Source of the DNA: Syntrophomonas wolfei subsp. methylbutyratica
GTDB lineage: Bacteria; Bacillota; Syntrophomonadia; Syntrophomonadales; Syntrophomonadaceae
DNA length: 64,000 nucleotides
Assembly (NCBI RefSeq): GCF_001570625.1
Contig: NZ_BBQT01000001.1
Span: 1-64,000, forward strand
Direction: 5' to 3'
Positions 8,453-16,252 of the stretch are shown here, in pieces (within the stretch, counting starts at the first letter, position 1; each line of letters opens with the position of its first letter). The translations under genes and the position numbers were made by a program. Below the pieces are notes generated by a model. It saw only the letters and a list, made by a program, of their open reading frames with translations, was not told the DNA's origin and did no database searches.

Positions 8453-9033
8453 CCTAGCTGTACCTCCTCCATGGATTTTTTCAGGGTTGTCATATTCCCC
8501 TCAATAAGTTGGGGCTTGTCAGCAAATTTATGTTTAAAGGATTCTTCAATATTCGTCAAAAAGCGCCCGGTTTCCAAAACACCGCTTACCTTAACCGCTG
8601 CGGCCAGCATAGGAGTATTGGGGAGGTTTCTGCCCAGTATCTCTTCGGAAATGCTGCGGGCATCAATGGTACAGACTTTTCCGGTCCATCCCTGCAGCCG
8701 GGGGCGCATCTCCTGGGGAGAACTGGGAGTATTAATGATTATCGCACCGCCTTCTTTCAGTCCTCCGGTAACGTCGACGCTGTCCAGCAGAGTTTCATCC
8801 ACCACCACCACATAATCCGGATAGTAAATGTTGGAATGGATGGTACAGCGTTTTTCACTGATGCGATTATAAGCCGTAATAGGGGCTCCCATACGTTCTG
8901 GTCCATACTCCGGGAATCCCTGCACGAATTTTCCTTCCAAACCAGCCACATCCGCCAGCAGCAGGCAGGCCATCTTGGCACCCTGTCCGCCCCGGCCGTG
9001 CCAGCGGATTTCTACCATATCATTGCTTGCCAT
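8449..9033 (-). CDS. porG: 2-oxoacid:ferredoxin oxidoreductase, gamma subunit
   Basis: 194 residues starting MASNDMVEIRWHGRGGQGA. Family signatures are WHGRGGQGAKMACLLLADVA, FPEYGPERMGAPITAYNRIS and VVVDETLLD. The ATG at 9033 is chosen because GGAGG lies 8 nt before it; a TTG 15 nt upstream would sit within the ribosome site. First gene of porGDAB, 51 nt downstream of a T-box terminator. Confidence 0.92.
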   Translation of the reverse strand: MASNDMVEIRWHGRGGQGAKMACLLLADVAGLEGKFVQGFPEYGPERMGAPITAYNRISEKRCTIHSNIYYPDYVVVVDETLLDSVDVTGGLKEGGAIIINTPSSPQEMRPRLQGWTGKVCTIDARSISEEILGRNLPNTPMLAAAVKVSGVLETGRFLTNIEESFKHKFADKPQLIEGNMTTLKKSMEEVQLG

Positions 9034-9083
9034 TGCTCTTTCCTCCAATCATTATGATTGATAAAATTGAATAAAACTAAAAA

Positions 9084-9335
9084 GGCTTTCGTCCCATAAA
9101 GGGACGAAAGCCAGAAAGACATTCGCTATACCACCCATTAGTACGACATACCATCATATGCGTTCCCGGTGACGGGGGAAAACCGTCGGAGCCTACTGGA
9201 TAATTCGTTCGGTCCGCAGCTCAGGAGTGATTTTCGGGTTCAGACTACTGGTACCGGGCTTGCACCGTCCCCGGCTCGCTAAAACGTTCACCTTGAAACG
9301 TACTCTCTCCGTCAATGCCTTTGAATATTAAATTA
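9084..9335 (-). promoter_or_regulatory. T-box riboswitch leader with terminator, probable Ile specifier
   Basis: On the minus strand the leader has, in order: an AGAGAGTACG GA-motif; the AGCGAGCCGGGGACGGTG apical region of stem I; a specifier segment ATCACTCCTGAGCTG; a T-box core AATGGGTGGTATAGCGA (complement at 9123-9139); and a terminator GGCTTTCGTCCC/GGGACGAAAGCC (9084-9112) followed by TTTTTAG. The triplet before the conserved ACTCCTGAG reads ATC, an isoleucine codon, at 9231-9229. TGGT in the antiterminator fits a tRNA with discriminator A, as in tRNA-Ile. It controls porGDAB by uncharged-tRNA antitermination. The T-box call is secure; the specifier identity is less so. Confidence 0.85.
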
Positions 9336-9341
9336 TAAATA

Positions 9342-9370
9342 AATATACAGATTTAACCGTGTTTTGTCAA
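9342..9370 (-). promoter_or_regulatory. Sigma-70-type promoter of the T-box/por operon
   Basis: Minus strand: TTGACA (9370-9365), 17-bp spacer, TATATT (9347-9342). Transcription would begin around 9335, just before the T-box stem I. Confidence 0.8.
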
Positions 9371-9579
9371 TCACTGTATACATTGAATTAGCTTTAATGA
9401 AAAGGAATAGTATGATTCCCGATCAGGCTGGCATTCGAAGATCAGCGTAGGGACATGCTATCTTGGATGGTATAATAAAATAGAATAAGAAAGCAACAAG
9501 AATACCTCTTGTTTCCTTCGGGAAACACATCGAAGGACGGATAACTACTACTGGTACTGCTAGGGAGGTGACAAACTCA

Positions 9580-9792
9580 TTGATTATTTACACGAAAACC
9601 GGCTGCCCTTACTGTGAGGGAGCAAAGCGGCATTTTACCGCCCAGGGAATCCAATTCGAGGAAGTTAATCTATCGGTTCACCGGGAAAGAATCCAAGAGA
9701 TCAAGCAACTCACAAACAACACCATGGTTCCGGTCATAGTGGATAATGGACAGGTTACAGTTGGTTTCAACGGCGGAGGTTGAGGTGTGTAA
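9580..9792 (+). CDS. Glutaredoxin-like probable selenoprotein (Uxx-star type)
   Basis: Small thioredoxin-fold protein: IIYTKTGCPYC, then EEVNLSVHRERIQEIKQLTN, MVPVIVDNG and VTVGFNGGG. The CPYC redox pair is C9/C12. The frame meets TGA at 9781-9783 and then GGT GTG TAA, so readthrough as selenocysteine gives a C-terminus GGG-Sec-Gly-Val. This is the C-terminal arrangement implied by the name of the Uxx-star glutaredoxin-like (seleno)protein family, as I recall it. A hairpin brackets the TGA (next entry). TTG at 9580 is preferred because GGGAGG lies about 11 nt upstream; a GTG at 9568 lies inside that ribosome site. With TGA as a plain stop the protein would end GGG. Thiol/selenol redox role inferred. 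Confidence 0.75.
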
Positions 9793-9819
9793 ATGACCGT
9801 CTGTAAGACGGCCGAAACC
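9763..9819 (+). promoter_or_regulatory. Candidate bacterial SECIS hairpin
   Basis: GGTTTC (9763-9768) pairs with GAAACC (9814-9819) and encloses the TGA. An inner stem CCGTCT (9797-9802)/AGACGG (9806-9811) has a 3-nt GTA loop about 20 nt after the TGA, inside the spacing usual for bacterial SECIS elements. Assigned by position and pairing, not by a scored model. Confidence 0.55.
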
Positions 9820-9857
9820 AGTGCTTTTTCAACCGGCAAACAGCCCAAATATGCCCG

Positions 9858-9880
9858 AAAGCCCAGGACTGCTGGGCTTT
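9858..9880 (+). terminator. Terminator after the glutaredoxin-like gene
   Basis: AAAGCCCAG (9858-9866), GACTG loop, CTGGGCTTT (9872-9880), followed by CTTTCG. Nine paired bases with a T-rich tail. Confidence 0.8.
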
Positions 9881-9906
9881 CTTTCGTATATAATTATATA
9901 TTTAAA

Positions 9907-10035
9907 ATTGACTCCACTGCAAAAACCCTTTTTGTTGCATAAGGGTTGCATGAATATACAAAACGAGCGTTGGCAGAGGTGAAGGCAGGCGGTCGAAGAC
10001 CGCCCTTTACAATGCCTTGCAGTTGCTATTAAGGT
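9907..10035. repeat. Partial second copy of the inverted-repeat element
   Basis: Begins TTGACTCCACTGCAAAAAC, continues CCCTTTTTGTTGCAT, GGGTTGCATGAATAT and CGAGCGTTGGC, matching the right end (minus strand) of the element at 2434-2766, then reaches a CTATTAAGGTT motif. The opposite terminus is missing, so it is a one-ended or degenerate copy. It lies next to the degV stop. Confidence 0.65.
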
Positions 10036-10039
10036 TCAA

Positions 10040-10927
10040 TTAATCCTCCCGCTTGTCACCTAAAAAGAAAAGAGCCACAGTTCCAGGACCGGTATGAGAA
10101 CCAATTACGGTACCAACACTATTTATCATTACACGCCCATTGAGTAAAGGAAATCTTTTCTCAACTAAATCAGCTACCTTACGTGCATCGTCATAACAAG
10201 CAGAATTAGATATAATGCACTTCCCTGAATAACTTATGCCATCTTTTGCATGTATCTCCATCATACGCACGATTTCTTTAATTACTTGTATTTTACCATG
10301 AATCTTCTTGCGAGGAATAAGTTTTCCTTCATAGTTCATATTTAACAGTGGGCAAATATTAAGCAAACTCCCCACAACCGCAGATGCAGCTGATATACGC
10401 CCGCCGCGTTTATAATGGGTAAGATCCGTAGAGAAAAACCAATGATGAAGATTAAGCTTATTTTTCTGAAGCCAATTATATACTTCTTCAAGTGTTTTTC
10501 CATTATCCCGCATATCCGCCGCCATGTCTGTAAGCAAGCCATATCCCGAGGATGCTCCCAGGGAATCTATAATCAGGATTTTTCTATCAGGGTATATCGA
10601 TAAAAGCTGCTCTCTGGCAATATTTGCAGAATTATAGGCCCCCGATAAGCCAGAAGAAAAGGAAATGTGGAGAATGTCTTTTCCTTCCTTTAAAAAAGGG
10701 TCGAAAAAATCTATATATTGTCCCACATTTACCTGTGATGTTGTAGGCATTGAACCTGCGGCAATTCTACTATAAAATTCTTCGAAGGATATAGTTTCGC
10801 CCAAATCATCCAGATATTCCTGTCCGTCCAAAATATAATGAAAGCATACAAATGGAATATTTCTTATTTTAAAATAGTTATTAGGCATATCTGCTGTAGA
10901 GCAACAAGTTAAAACATAATTTATCAT
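10040..10927 (-). CDS. DegV family fatty-acid-binding protein
   Basis: 295 residues. DegV proteins bind a fatty acid in an EDD fold; in Firmicutes they act with FakA in fatty-acid phosphorylation. Seen here: LTCCSTADMPNNYF (N-terminal strand), GSMPTTSQVN (the serine/threonine loop that contacts the carboxylate), LHISFSSGLSGAYNSA, IIDSLGASSGYGLL, YKRGGRISAASAVVGSLLNICPLL, and a C-terminal GTVIGSHTGPGTVALFFLGD. Together these are diagnostic. ATG at 10927 was chosen because GGGGGAG lies 7 nt upstream; the longer frame adds 49 basic residues with no ribosome site. No FakA partner in view. Confidence 0.9.
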   Translation of the reverse strand: MINYVLTCCSTADMPNNYFKIRNIPFVCFHYILDGQEYLDDLGETISFEEFYSRIAAGSMPTTSQVNVGQYIDFFDPFLKEGKDILHISFSSGLSGAYNSANIAREQLLSIYPDRKILIIDSLGASSGYGLLTDMAADMRDNGKTLEEVYNWLQKNKLNLHHWFFSTDLTHYKRGGRISAASAVVGSLLNICPLLNMNYEGKLIPRKKIHGKIQVIKEIVRMMEIHAKDGISYSGKCIISNSACYDDARKVADLVEKRFPLLNGRVMINSVGTVIGSHTGPGTVALFFLGDKRED

Positions 10928-11470
10928 ATCACACTCCCCCATACATCTTGTTAATTTAACATAAATAAAACGCCAAGTGTATTTGGTCCACAATGAAAGA
11001 AATTTACGCCTGGCACGTGTAACAAAGTTCCTTAAAATCATACATCTCTTCTTCAGTTCTTTTAACAAGGTCAATGTTCTCAGAAAAGCGGCCTTGAGTG
11101 GGTAATAAAAACTCTGTCGGGTTTTATGTCAGTCAAGTTATTTAGTTTATCCATAGTATAGCATTTTAGAACACTGGGAAAGGTACTCTTTGTATTTTTT
11201 CCCATCTTTATTTTAATCAAGAAAGGTCTTTCGCAGAAACTGGGCTCGCCTAATTCAAAGATTTATCATACCGATTCATTACTCTGTCCCAAATTATTGA
11301 TGGCGGACGATCTGACCCGCCTGGCTTACACCATCAAACTGAGCCGCAAAACGCTGGGAATTATTTCATTTGGCTTTCCCGGGCATGAAAACGCCCCCCA
11401 TTTTTTTCATTATGGAGGGCATTTATCATGACATAGAAAATCCAATCAAATTAGAACCATTTATCAAAAA
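10928..11470. other. Gene-poor interval with terminator
   Basis: No supported gene. A plus-strand fragment around 11300-11430 reads MADDLTRLAYTIKLSRKTLG and looks like decayed coding sequence, but I could not place it. GCCCCCCAT (11393-11401) and ATGGAGGGC (11412-11420) form a hairpin followed by GTTTTC on the minus strand, a plausible terminator for the gene ending at 11471. Confidence 0.5.
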
Positions 11471-11950
11471 TCATGTTCTGTCCAAATGTCTTAGCTCTTC
11501 TTGAAATCTTTTTTCTTCCGGCAATAAATCAATAGCTCTGTAATACGCGTTTTTCACATCTCCCATAGGCGCTTTCAACCATTTCAGCACCCTCCCCAAA
11601 TCACGCCATGCCCATGCATGACGCATAGGCGGGGCTTCCATTTGAATTACCCGTTCCAGTAAATCGCGGGCCTCCATTAATAAGCGACGATTTGTGTCCC
11701 GCCGGTAATTATCTTTTCCGCTTCTGTTAATCCACAAATTACGGGCGATATCTATTTTCGTTTGAGCAAACTCATGCAAAGCCCGCACATCGGAAAGAAC
11801 TGAATCACCGGCCCGTTCAAAATAATTGTGTGCCATCTTTTGATTTCCTAATCGACGAGCTAAAATCGCTGCATCAAAAGCATCAGCCGATGACAATAAA
11901 GTCGGTAATTGTTTCATTAAGGCTATACCGGTCAATATGAAAGAACTCAC
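11471..11950 (-). CDS. Helical-repeat (TPR-like) hypothetical protein, possibly 5'-truncated
   Basis: 159 residues from a GTG. Rich in paired amphipathic helices: AFDAAILARRLGNQKMAHNY, ARDLLERVIQMEAPPMRHAW, then WRDLGRVLKWLKAPMGDVK and AYYRAIDLLPEEKRFQEEL, which resemble TPR units. No signal peptide or membrane helix. No ribosome site precedes the GTG or the ATG at 11917, and an in-frame TGA lies just upstream, so this may be the C-terminal remnant of a longer TPR protein. It follows the DUF3089 lipoprotein gene by 39 nt on the same strand. Function not recognised. Confidence 0.5.
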   Translation of the reverse strand: MSSFILTGIALMKQLPTLLSSADAFDAAILARRLGNQKMAHNYFERAGDSVLSDVRALHEFAQTKIDIARNLWINRSGKDNYRRDTNRRLLMEARDLLERVIQMEAPPMRHAWAWRDLGRVLKWLKAPMGDVKNAYYRAIDLLPEEKRFQEELRHLDRT

Positions 11951-11989
11951 AGGTAGATTGAGTTTTACTCACCCTGAGGTAAAGCATTC

Positions 11990-12964
11990 CTAGTCATGTG
12001 CTTCTATATATTTATCCACTCGAAGTGCTACATTTTGTTGGAGATTGCGGTAGAAAAACTGGTAATCATAGAGATGATATACGCCTTTTTCAAAAATATC
12101 CAATACGGGCGGGTAATCCTCGGGAGATACACCGGTTACTTTAAGGGTGCCCCGCTCCGGATCAAGATAGGCTCCGGTTAGAGCCGGGATTTCCTTCAAA
12201 ATATCTCCCTCATAATCGGTAAAAACTGCGCCTAGATTTAACTCCGCCTCAGCATATTCGCCGGTAGTTTTCCAATTAAGGGGATTAATAGCCAGGGTTG
12301 AGCGGGGAACGAGCAGTGAAGTGTTAACCGATTCCGCTTCCGAATTAAAGCTGATTATAACGCCGGTATCGTCAGCCCCCCGGGCCATTTTTAAATACGG
12401 GTACTGAGCAACATCCTCTTCGGTAATTCGCCAGCCGATTAAATAGGCACCTACCAGAAGATCGTTATAGCTTTTATTTTGGAATAAATCCTTCATTAAA
12501 CGCAAGAGCATTTCCGAACCCTGGCTAAAGCCTGCTAAAACCAAGGGCCGGCCATTATTGCATTCCTGCATATAGTATGCAAATGATTGCTTAACATCAC
12601 TATAAGCCAATTGAAAATATGGTTCCGCTTCAGTTGAATCGAGGCTATAAGCATTCAACCCGGCCTGCCGATAGAAAGGCGCATATATACTGCAAACATT
12701 CTCATAAATCCCTTTTTCCATATTAAGCGCTCCCATAAAACTGGCTCGGGTCTTGGCATCGTTCATTTCCATATTAAATGAATTTTCCTCACCCATATAA
12801 ACGGTGGGACAAATCAAAAAAACATCGGCACTTCTAAGCTGGCTGCTTTCCGGGAAAAATGCCCAGTTATTTTTATCCGCATATTGATTTGATGTTTGCG
12901 CGCTGCATCCGATTACGAGCGCAAAAATAATAAACAAAAGCAGGTATTTTAATTTTTTCAACAA
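11990..12964 (-). CDS. DUF3089 lipoprotein, alpha/beta-hydrolase fold
   Basis: 324 residues. Lipoprotein signal peptide with lipobox VIGCSA (Cys about 20), so anchored outside the cell membrane. The mature part is the DUF3089 type: NWAFFPESSQLRSADVFLICPTVYMG, SIYAPFYRQAGL, and the nucleophile elbow VLAGFSQGSEML, a GxSxG-type serine. Later pieces fit the family core (GAYLIGWRITEEDVAQYP, TLAINPLNWKTTGEYA). A lipase or esterase activity is inferred from the fold. It begins at TTG codons behind GGGTGG, with no ATG available. Its 5' end abuts a gene remnant on the other strand. Confidence 0.8.
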   Translation of the reverse strand: MLKKLKYLLLFIIFALVIGCSAQTSNQYADKNNWAFFPESSQLRSADVFLICPTVYMGEENSFNMEMNDAKTRASFMGALNMEKGIYENVCSIYAPFYRQAGLNAYSLDSTEAEPYFQLAYSDVKQSFAYYMQECNNGRPLVLAGFSQGSEMLLRLMKDLFQNKSYNDLLVGAYLIGWRITEEDVAQYPYLKMARGADDTGVIISFNSEAESVNTSLLVPRSTLAINPLNWKTTGEYAEAELNLGAVFTDYEGDILKEIPALTGAYLDPERGTLKVTGVSPEDYPPVLDIFEKGVYHLYDYQFFYRNLQQNVALRVDKYIEAHD

Positions 12965-12969
12965 AATCT

Positions 12970-13194
12970 ATCCACCCTTTCCGCCGAGTGCCGGCATGGG
13001 AACAGTTCAACGAATTCCTGAAGCCAAGCAAGGACAACGGCGTTTTTGATGATATGGTCAAGCGCTGGATCACCGAGGGCAGCAGCGAACACGATATCGG
13101 GCTGAAGCTTATTCAGAGCCGCAGTGCCGGCAGCCGGTACAAATATGAAAACGGCAAGAACATCTTATCCATCAAGGTCAAGAGGACGGATTGA
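12970..13194 (+). pseudogene. C-terminal remnant of an unrecognised gene
   Basis: The frame runs HPFRRVPAWEQFNEF, then LKPSKDNGVFDDMVKRWI, EGSSEHDIGLKLIQSRSAG, and ends KVKRTD. It is protein-like and rather GC-rich but has no ribosome site and begins inside the start of the DUF3089 gene on the other strand, which suggests a truncated 3' end. It is convergent with the 5'-nucleotidase gene. I do not recognise the family. Confidence 0.45.
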
Positions 13195-13214
13195 CCCGGG
13201 ACCCTTTACAATCG

Positions 13215-15164
13215 CTAAGCCGCCGGATCAAGAAGAGCCTTGCTATATTGATGTTTATTAAAAAAGGCTGCCGGTTGTGCTTCGACGCCGATGACCTGGA
13301 AACGATCGTCACCTTTGCAATCAAGGGTTTTAGTTTTCTTAATCGCTTCTATCAGCATGTCTCTGACAAAGCGGTGGGTATCGCTGGTGTTTCTCCCCTC
13401 CCGGAACATGTTGTAGCCATCCCCGCCTTCGGCCATGAAATCATTGGTGGCCACCCGGTAAGTCTTTTCCGGGTTTAACACACTGCCATCCGGCAGAGTA
13501 ACTTTCGCTATACGTTGGCCGCTCAAGTCGTACGCAACCTTCATACCCGAATATTGTATGCTGCCGATATGGGGATTATTAATTCCATGCTGCAGAATTG
13601 ACAGGACCTGGCTGCCCGGCAAATCCATCTGGATCAGGGTATTGTCGAAAGGAATCACTTCCCACAGCTTGCCGACGGTTATCTCCCCGGTCGGGATACT
13701 GGTTCTCAGCCCTCCGCCGTTTTGAAAAGCGAAGTCAGCATTGCTTTGCTGGCGCATAATATCCGTAACCCATTGACCCAGCACTGAAACTTGCTCTTTT
13801 TGATGCGCCAGATCTACAACGGCCTTGCCGATCACTTCGTTTTTGACCGCCGCTATTTCCTTTTGATCAGCATTAATCACCGCTTTTACCGCGGCGTCCT
13901 CGCTTAGACCGGGGGTGGGTAGATCGATTACGGAGGCAACGGCGGAGACAACTTTTTGGGTCCGGGGCGAATATTTCAGGGCAACTTTGCCGGCTGCCCG
14001 GCCGTTATAATAAGCCTGCACAACGGGTATCCCATTAATATAACCGGCCATTTTTTGATGAGTATGCCCGGTCAGCAGCGCATCCACACCGGTAATACCG
14101 TTGGCTAATTCCGTTACTTCACCGGTAATGTTGATATTATCCTTATCCAGGTATCCGCCCAAGTGCCCCAACACCAGGATTATTTGCGCGCCCTGGCGTT
14201 TTAGTTCCGGTACCAGGAGGTCAACGCTTGCTGCCGGTTCATTTATATTGTAACCAGCTATGATTTTGGGATTGACTTTGATAACTGTTTCTTTGGTGGT
14301 TAATCCGATAATCCCGATTTTTATCCCCTTTTTCTCTATCATAACCCAGGGTTTGGTACCGGGCAGATTCCCGCCGCTTTGCTTATCCGTTATATTGGCA
14401 GTCAGAATCGGAAATCGGGAAGCGGCAGCTTGCTCCTGCAATTTATCCAAACCCCAATCGAATTCGTGGTTGCCGATGGCCATAGCGTCAAAACCGATTT
14501 GGTTCATGGTTTCAACTACCGTTTTCCCGTACAGCAAGTTGGAATCAATACTGCCCTGGTACATATCCCCGGCGGATAAAACCAGGGTTCCATCAGGGTT
14601 TTTAGCTTTTTCATCCCGCAGCCATTTGCCCAATTTGGCCGCCCCCGGATTTTTGCCATCATCCAGGAGCGCCCCATGAAAATCGTTCACACTCAAAACA
14701 TCCAGAGCAATCAAGTCCGGTTGGGCCGCCTCCAGGCCGCCCGGGTAAAGGTCAACGCTGGCCGTGGAAGCATCCCAGGCAGTGCGAATATTGTAAATAT
14801 CAGCCACCGCTCGCAGGGGTACAAGCAGTACCCCATTTTTAATGGCCGGGGCAACCGGCAGTAAAATATCCCGGCCGTCTACCCTGGCTGCAGGATTACC
14901 GGAAACAAGCGTTAGAATGCTGCCAGGCAAGTAAACAGTTGCCGCACCGGTTTGCCGGTTCCAGGTTAGCTGAGCTCCCAAAGCTTCCACGAGCGGTCTT
15001 AAGGCAACTATACACCGGCTGTTTTCCAATACCGGGGCTTCTTGGAAATTAATTTCCCGGTTGTTTAACCGGACGCTGACAGGTCGCTCCGCCGCCAGAG
15101 CGGAACCCGCCGCCAGAAGGCCGATTAAAACTCCCAATATAAGCACCATAAATTTTCGCCGCAT
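13215..15164 (-). CDS. Cell-surface 5'-nucleotidase/2',3'-cyclic phosphodiesterase with copper-amine-oxidase-like N-domain
   Basis: 649 residues. Signal peptide KFMVLILGVLIGLLAAGSALAA. Residues about 30-145 form a copper amine oxidase-type N-domain (VALRPLVEALGAQLTWNRQT, VLLVPLRAVADIYNIRTAWD), common on Clostridia surface enzymes. The calcineurin-like phosphoesterase domain follows: LSVNDFHGALL (D-x-H metal ligands), SAGDMYQGS, GNHEFDWG, LGHLGG, GHTHQ. The C-terminal 5'-nucleotidase domain has FQNGGGLRTSIPTGEITVG, LIQMDLPGSQVL and NDFMAEGGDGY. It should hydrolyse nucleotides or UDP-sugars outside the cell. ATG 15164 has GGGGAG 8 nt upstream. No SLH or LPxTG anchor, so probably secreted or loosely attached. 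Confidence 0.9.
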   Translation of the reverse strand: MRRKFMVLILGVLIGLLAAGSALAAERPVSVRLNNREINFQEAPVLENSRCIVALRPLVEALGAQLTWNRQTGAATVYLPGSILTLVSGNPAARVDGRDILLPVAPAIKNGVLLVPLRAVADIYNIRTAWDASTASVDLYPGGLEAAQPDLIALDVLSVNDFHGALLDDGKNPGAAKLGKWLRDEKAKNPDGTLVLSAGDMYQGSIDSNLLYGKTVVETMNQIGFDAMAIGNHEFDWGLDKLQEQAAASRFPILTANITDKQSGGNLPGTKPWVMIEKKGIKIGIIGLTTKETVIKVNPKIIAGYNINEPAASVDLLVPELKRQGAQIILVLGHLGGYLDKDNINITGEVTELANGITGVDALLTGHTHQKMAGYINGIPVVQAYYNGRAAGKVALKYSPRTQKVVSAVASVIDLPTPGLSEDAAVKAVINADQKEIAAVKNEVIGKAVVDLAHQKEQVSVLGQWVTDIMRQQSNADFAFQNGGGLRTSIPTGEITVGKLWEVIPFDNTLIQMDLPGSQVLSILQHGINNPHIGSIQYSGMKVAYDLSGQRIAKVTLPDGSVLNPEKTYRVATNDFMAEGGDGYNMFREGRNTSDTHRFVRDMLIEAIKKTKTLDCKGDDRFQVIGVEAQPAAFFNKHQYSKALLDPAA

Positions 15165-15454
15165 TTTATCACTCCCCAATTCATACATTTACAGGCTGAA
15201 ATACCTGTTTCACGCCAGGTTCCCCATATCCCAACCATTCTTTTTTAACCTCCGCATCCTCTAATTACAGTACTTCGACCAACCAGCAGAAAATTCCTGT
15301 CTAATTCTGCTAAAATAAAGGATATATATGCCATATTAACGAAGATTAAAAGATGCCGCTTGTAGCTGCGGCCCCTTGGCGGAAGAGTACAAATTTTATA
15401 GCTTCATAACAAAGGGGAGGCAGAAGTAAATACTGTGATTTTCAGTTATTTGTC

Positions 15455-15550
15455 TCACTGCTTAAGCAGCCAGGCCACATTCCCGTACATAATTTTATCT
15501 TTGGCATCTTCCCGCAGCTGAATACCAAGTACCTCCATCATTTGGGAAAG
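15455..15550 (-). pseudogene. Amidohydrolase C-terminal remnant
   Basis: The minus-strand frame ends MEVLGIQLREDAKDKIMYGN, then VAWLLKQ. That is the usual last helix of TIM-barrel amidohydrolases (E-x-x-K-x-K-I-x-x-x-N-x-x-x-L). Nothing upstream in frame continues the barrel, and near 15545 the sequence passes into the truncated HIRAN gene on the other strand, marking a recombination join. Confidence 0.5.
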
Positions 15551-15760
15551 TTTCCTAATGCAATACTGGCTGTTAATTCTTATAACGAACCTATAGGCTG
15601 GATACCCGAAGATTTTTACTATCAGGAAGACATTGCTCAAAGGCTTGATGACGGAACCATCGTAAAGGGTCAAATCAGCGCTATTTTAGGCGGCGAAGAT
15701 GGGAAGAGTTTAGGGGTTAGGATTGATATTGCGAGATATACAAAGAAACGGTCTAAATAA
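15542..15760 (+). pseudogene. HIRAN-like domain fragment, 5' end missing
   Basis: 72 codons: NAILAVNSYNEPIGWIPEDF, then IAQRLDDGTIVKGQISAI and GKSLGVRIDIARY. This matches the second half of a HIRAN domain (NAIAV, IGxxP, LLDxG), which binds DNA ends or accompanies SWI/SNF and nuclease modules. The first half is absent, the TTG start has no ribosome site, and the upstream DNA belongs to an amidohydrolase remnant. It precedes the next two genes by 38 nt on the same strand, so it may once have been their first gene. Confidence 0.5.
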
Positions 15761-15798
15761 TTATTAACGTATATCAAGGGATTATAGGGGGTAATATT

Positions 15799-16233
15799 TT
15801 GTTATCAGAAATTGAACGTGATGAAATATATGGCGAACCTAAAGAAATTGATGGCGATACTATTATTTGGGAATCACGTGGCAATAAAGACAGATTTTAC
15901 TTAAAAGTCCCGGTTAGAAGGGCAAATGGAGAAGAAATGCATTTAAGGGCATATTATGGTGCACGGAGATATAGTTTTGCGTTGTTATACAGAGGGACAA
16001 TTCTTATAAGAAGATGGGATTTTGAACGTCACGAAAATCCCGGTCCAGATGGGAGCATATTTAATGGTGTTCCACATAAACATAAATGGACAGAAGAATA
16101 TGGGGATGAGTGGGCTTATACTGTTGATGATGTTCCTGTTAATGATGTTGAATTAGCGTTAAAGGCCTTTTTGACAGAATGCAATATTTCTGTAATTGGG
16201 CCTACACAGCAATCACTTTTTAGTATATCCTAA
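15799..16233 (+). CDS. DUF6978-like hypothetical protein
   Basis: 144 residues from TTG, with GGGGG 8-9 nt upstream. Soluble, mixed alpha/beta. Notable motifs: FYLKVPVRRANGEEMHLRA, YSFALLYRGTILIRRWDFE, VPHKHKWTEEYGDEWAY (HKH-W cluster) and a final helix VELALKAFLTECN. I associate this with DUF6978, small proteins often encoded beside DUF1828/DUF1829 or nuclease-type genes. It lies 19 nt upstream of such a gene. A toxin-antitoxin or defence pair is a guess. AT-rich compared with the surrounding surface genes, which hints at transfer. Confidence 0.55.
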   Translation: MLSEIERDEIYGEPKEIDGDTIIWESRGNKDRFYLKVPVRRANGEEMHLRAYYGARRYSFALLYRGTILIRRWDFERHENPGPDGSIFNGVPHKHKWTEEYGDEWAYTVDDVPVNDVELALKAFLTECNISVIGPTQQSLFSIS

Positions 16234-16252
16234 ATTAAAGAAAGGAGGGATT

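Noticed and set aside
10928-11074. 49-residue N-terminal extension of DegV
   Set aside because: No ribosome site precedes it, it is very basic, and the family start matches the ATG at 10927 with GGGGGAG upstream.
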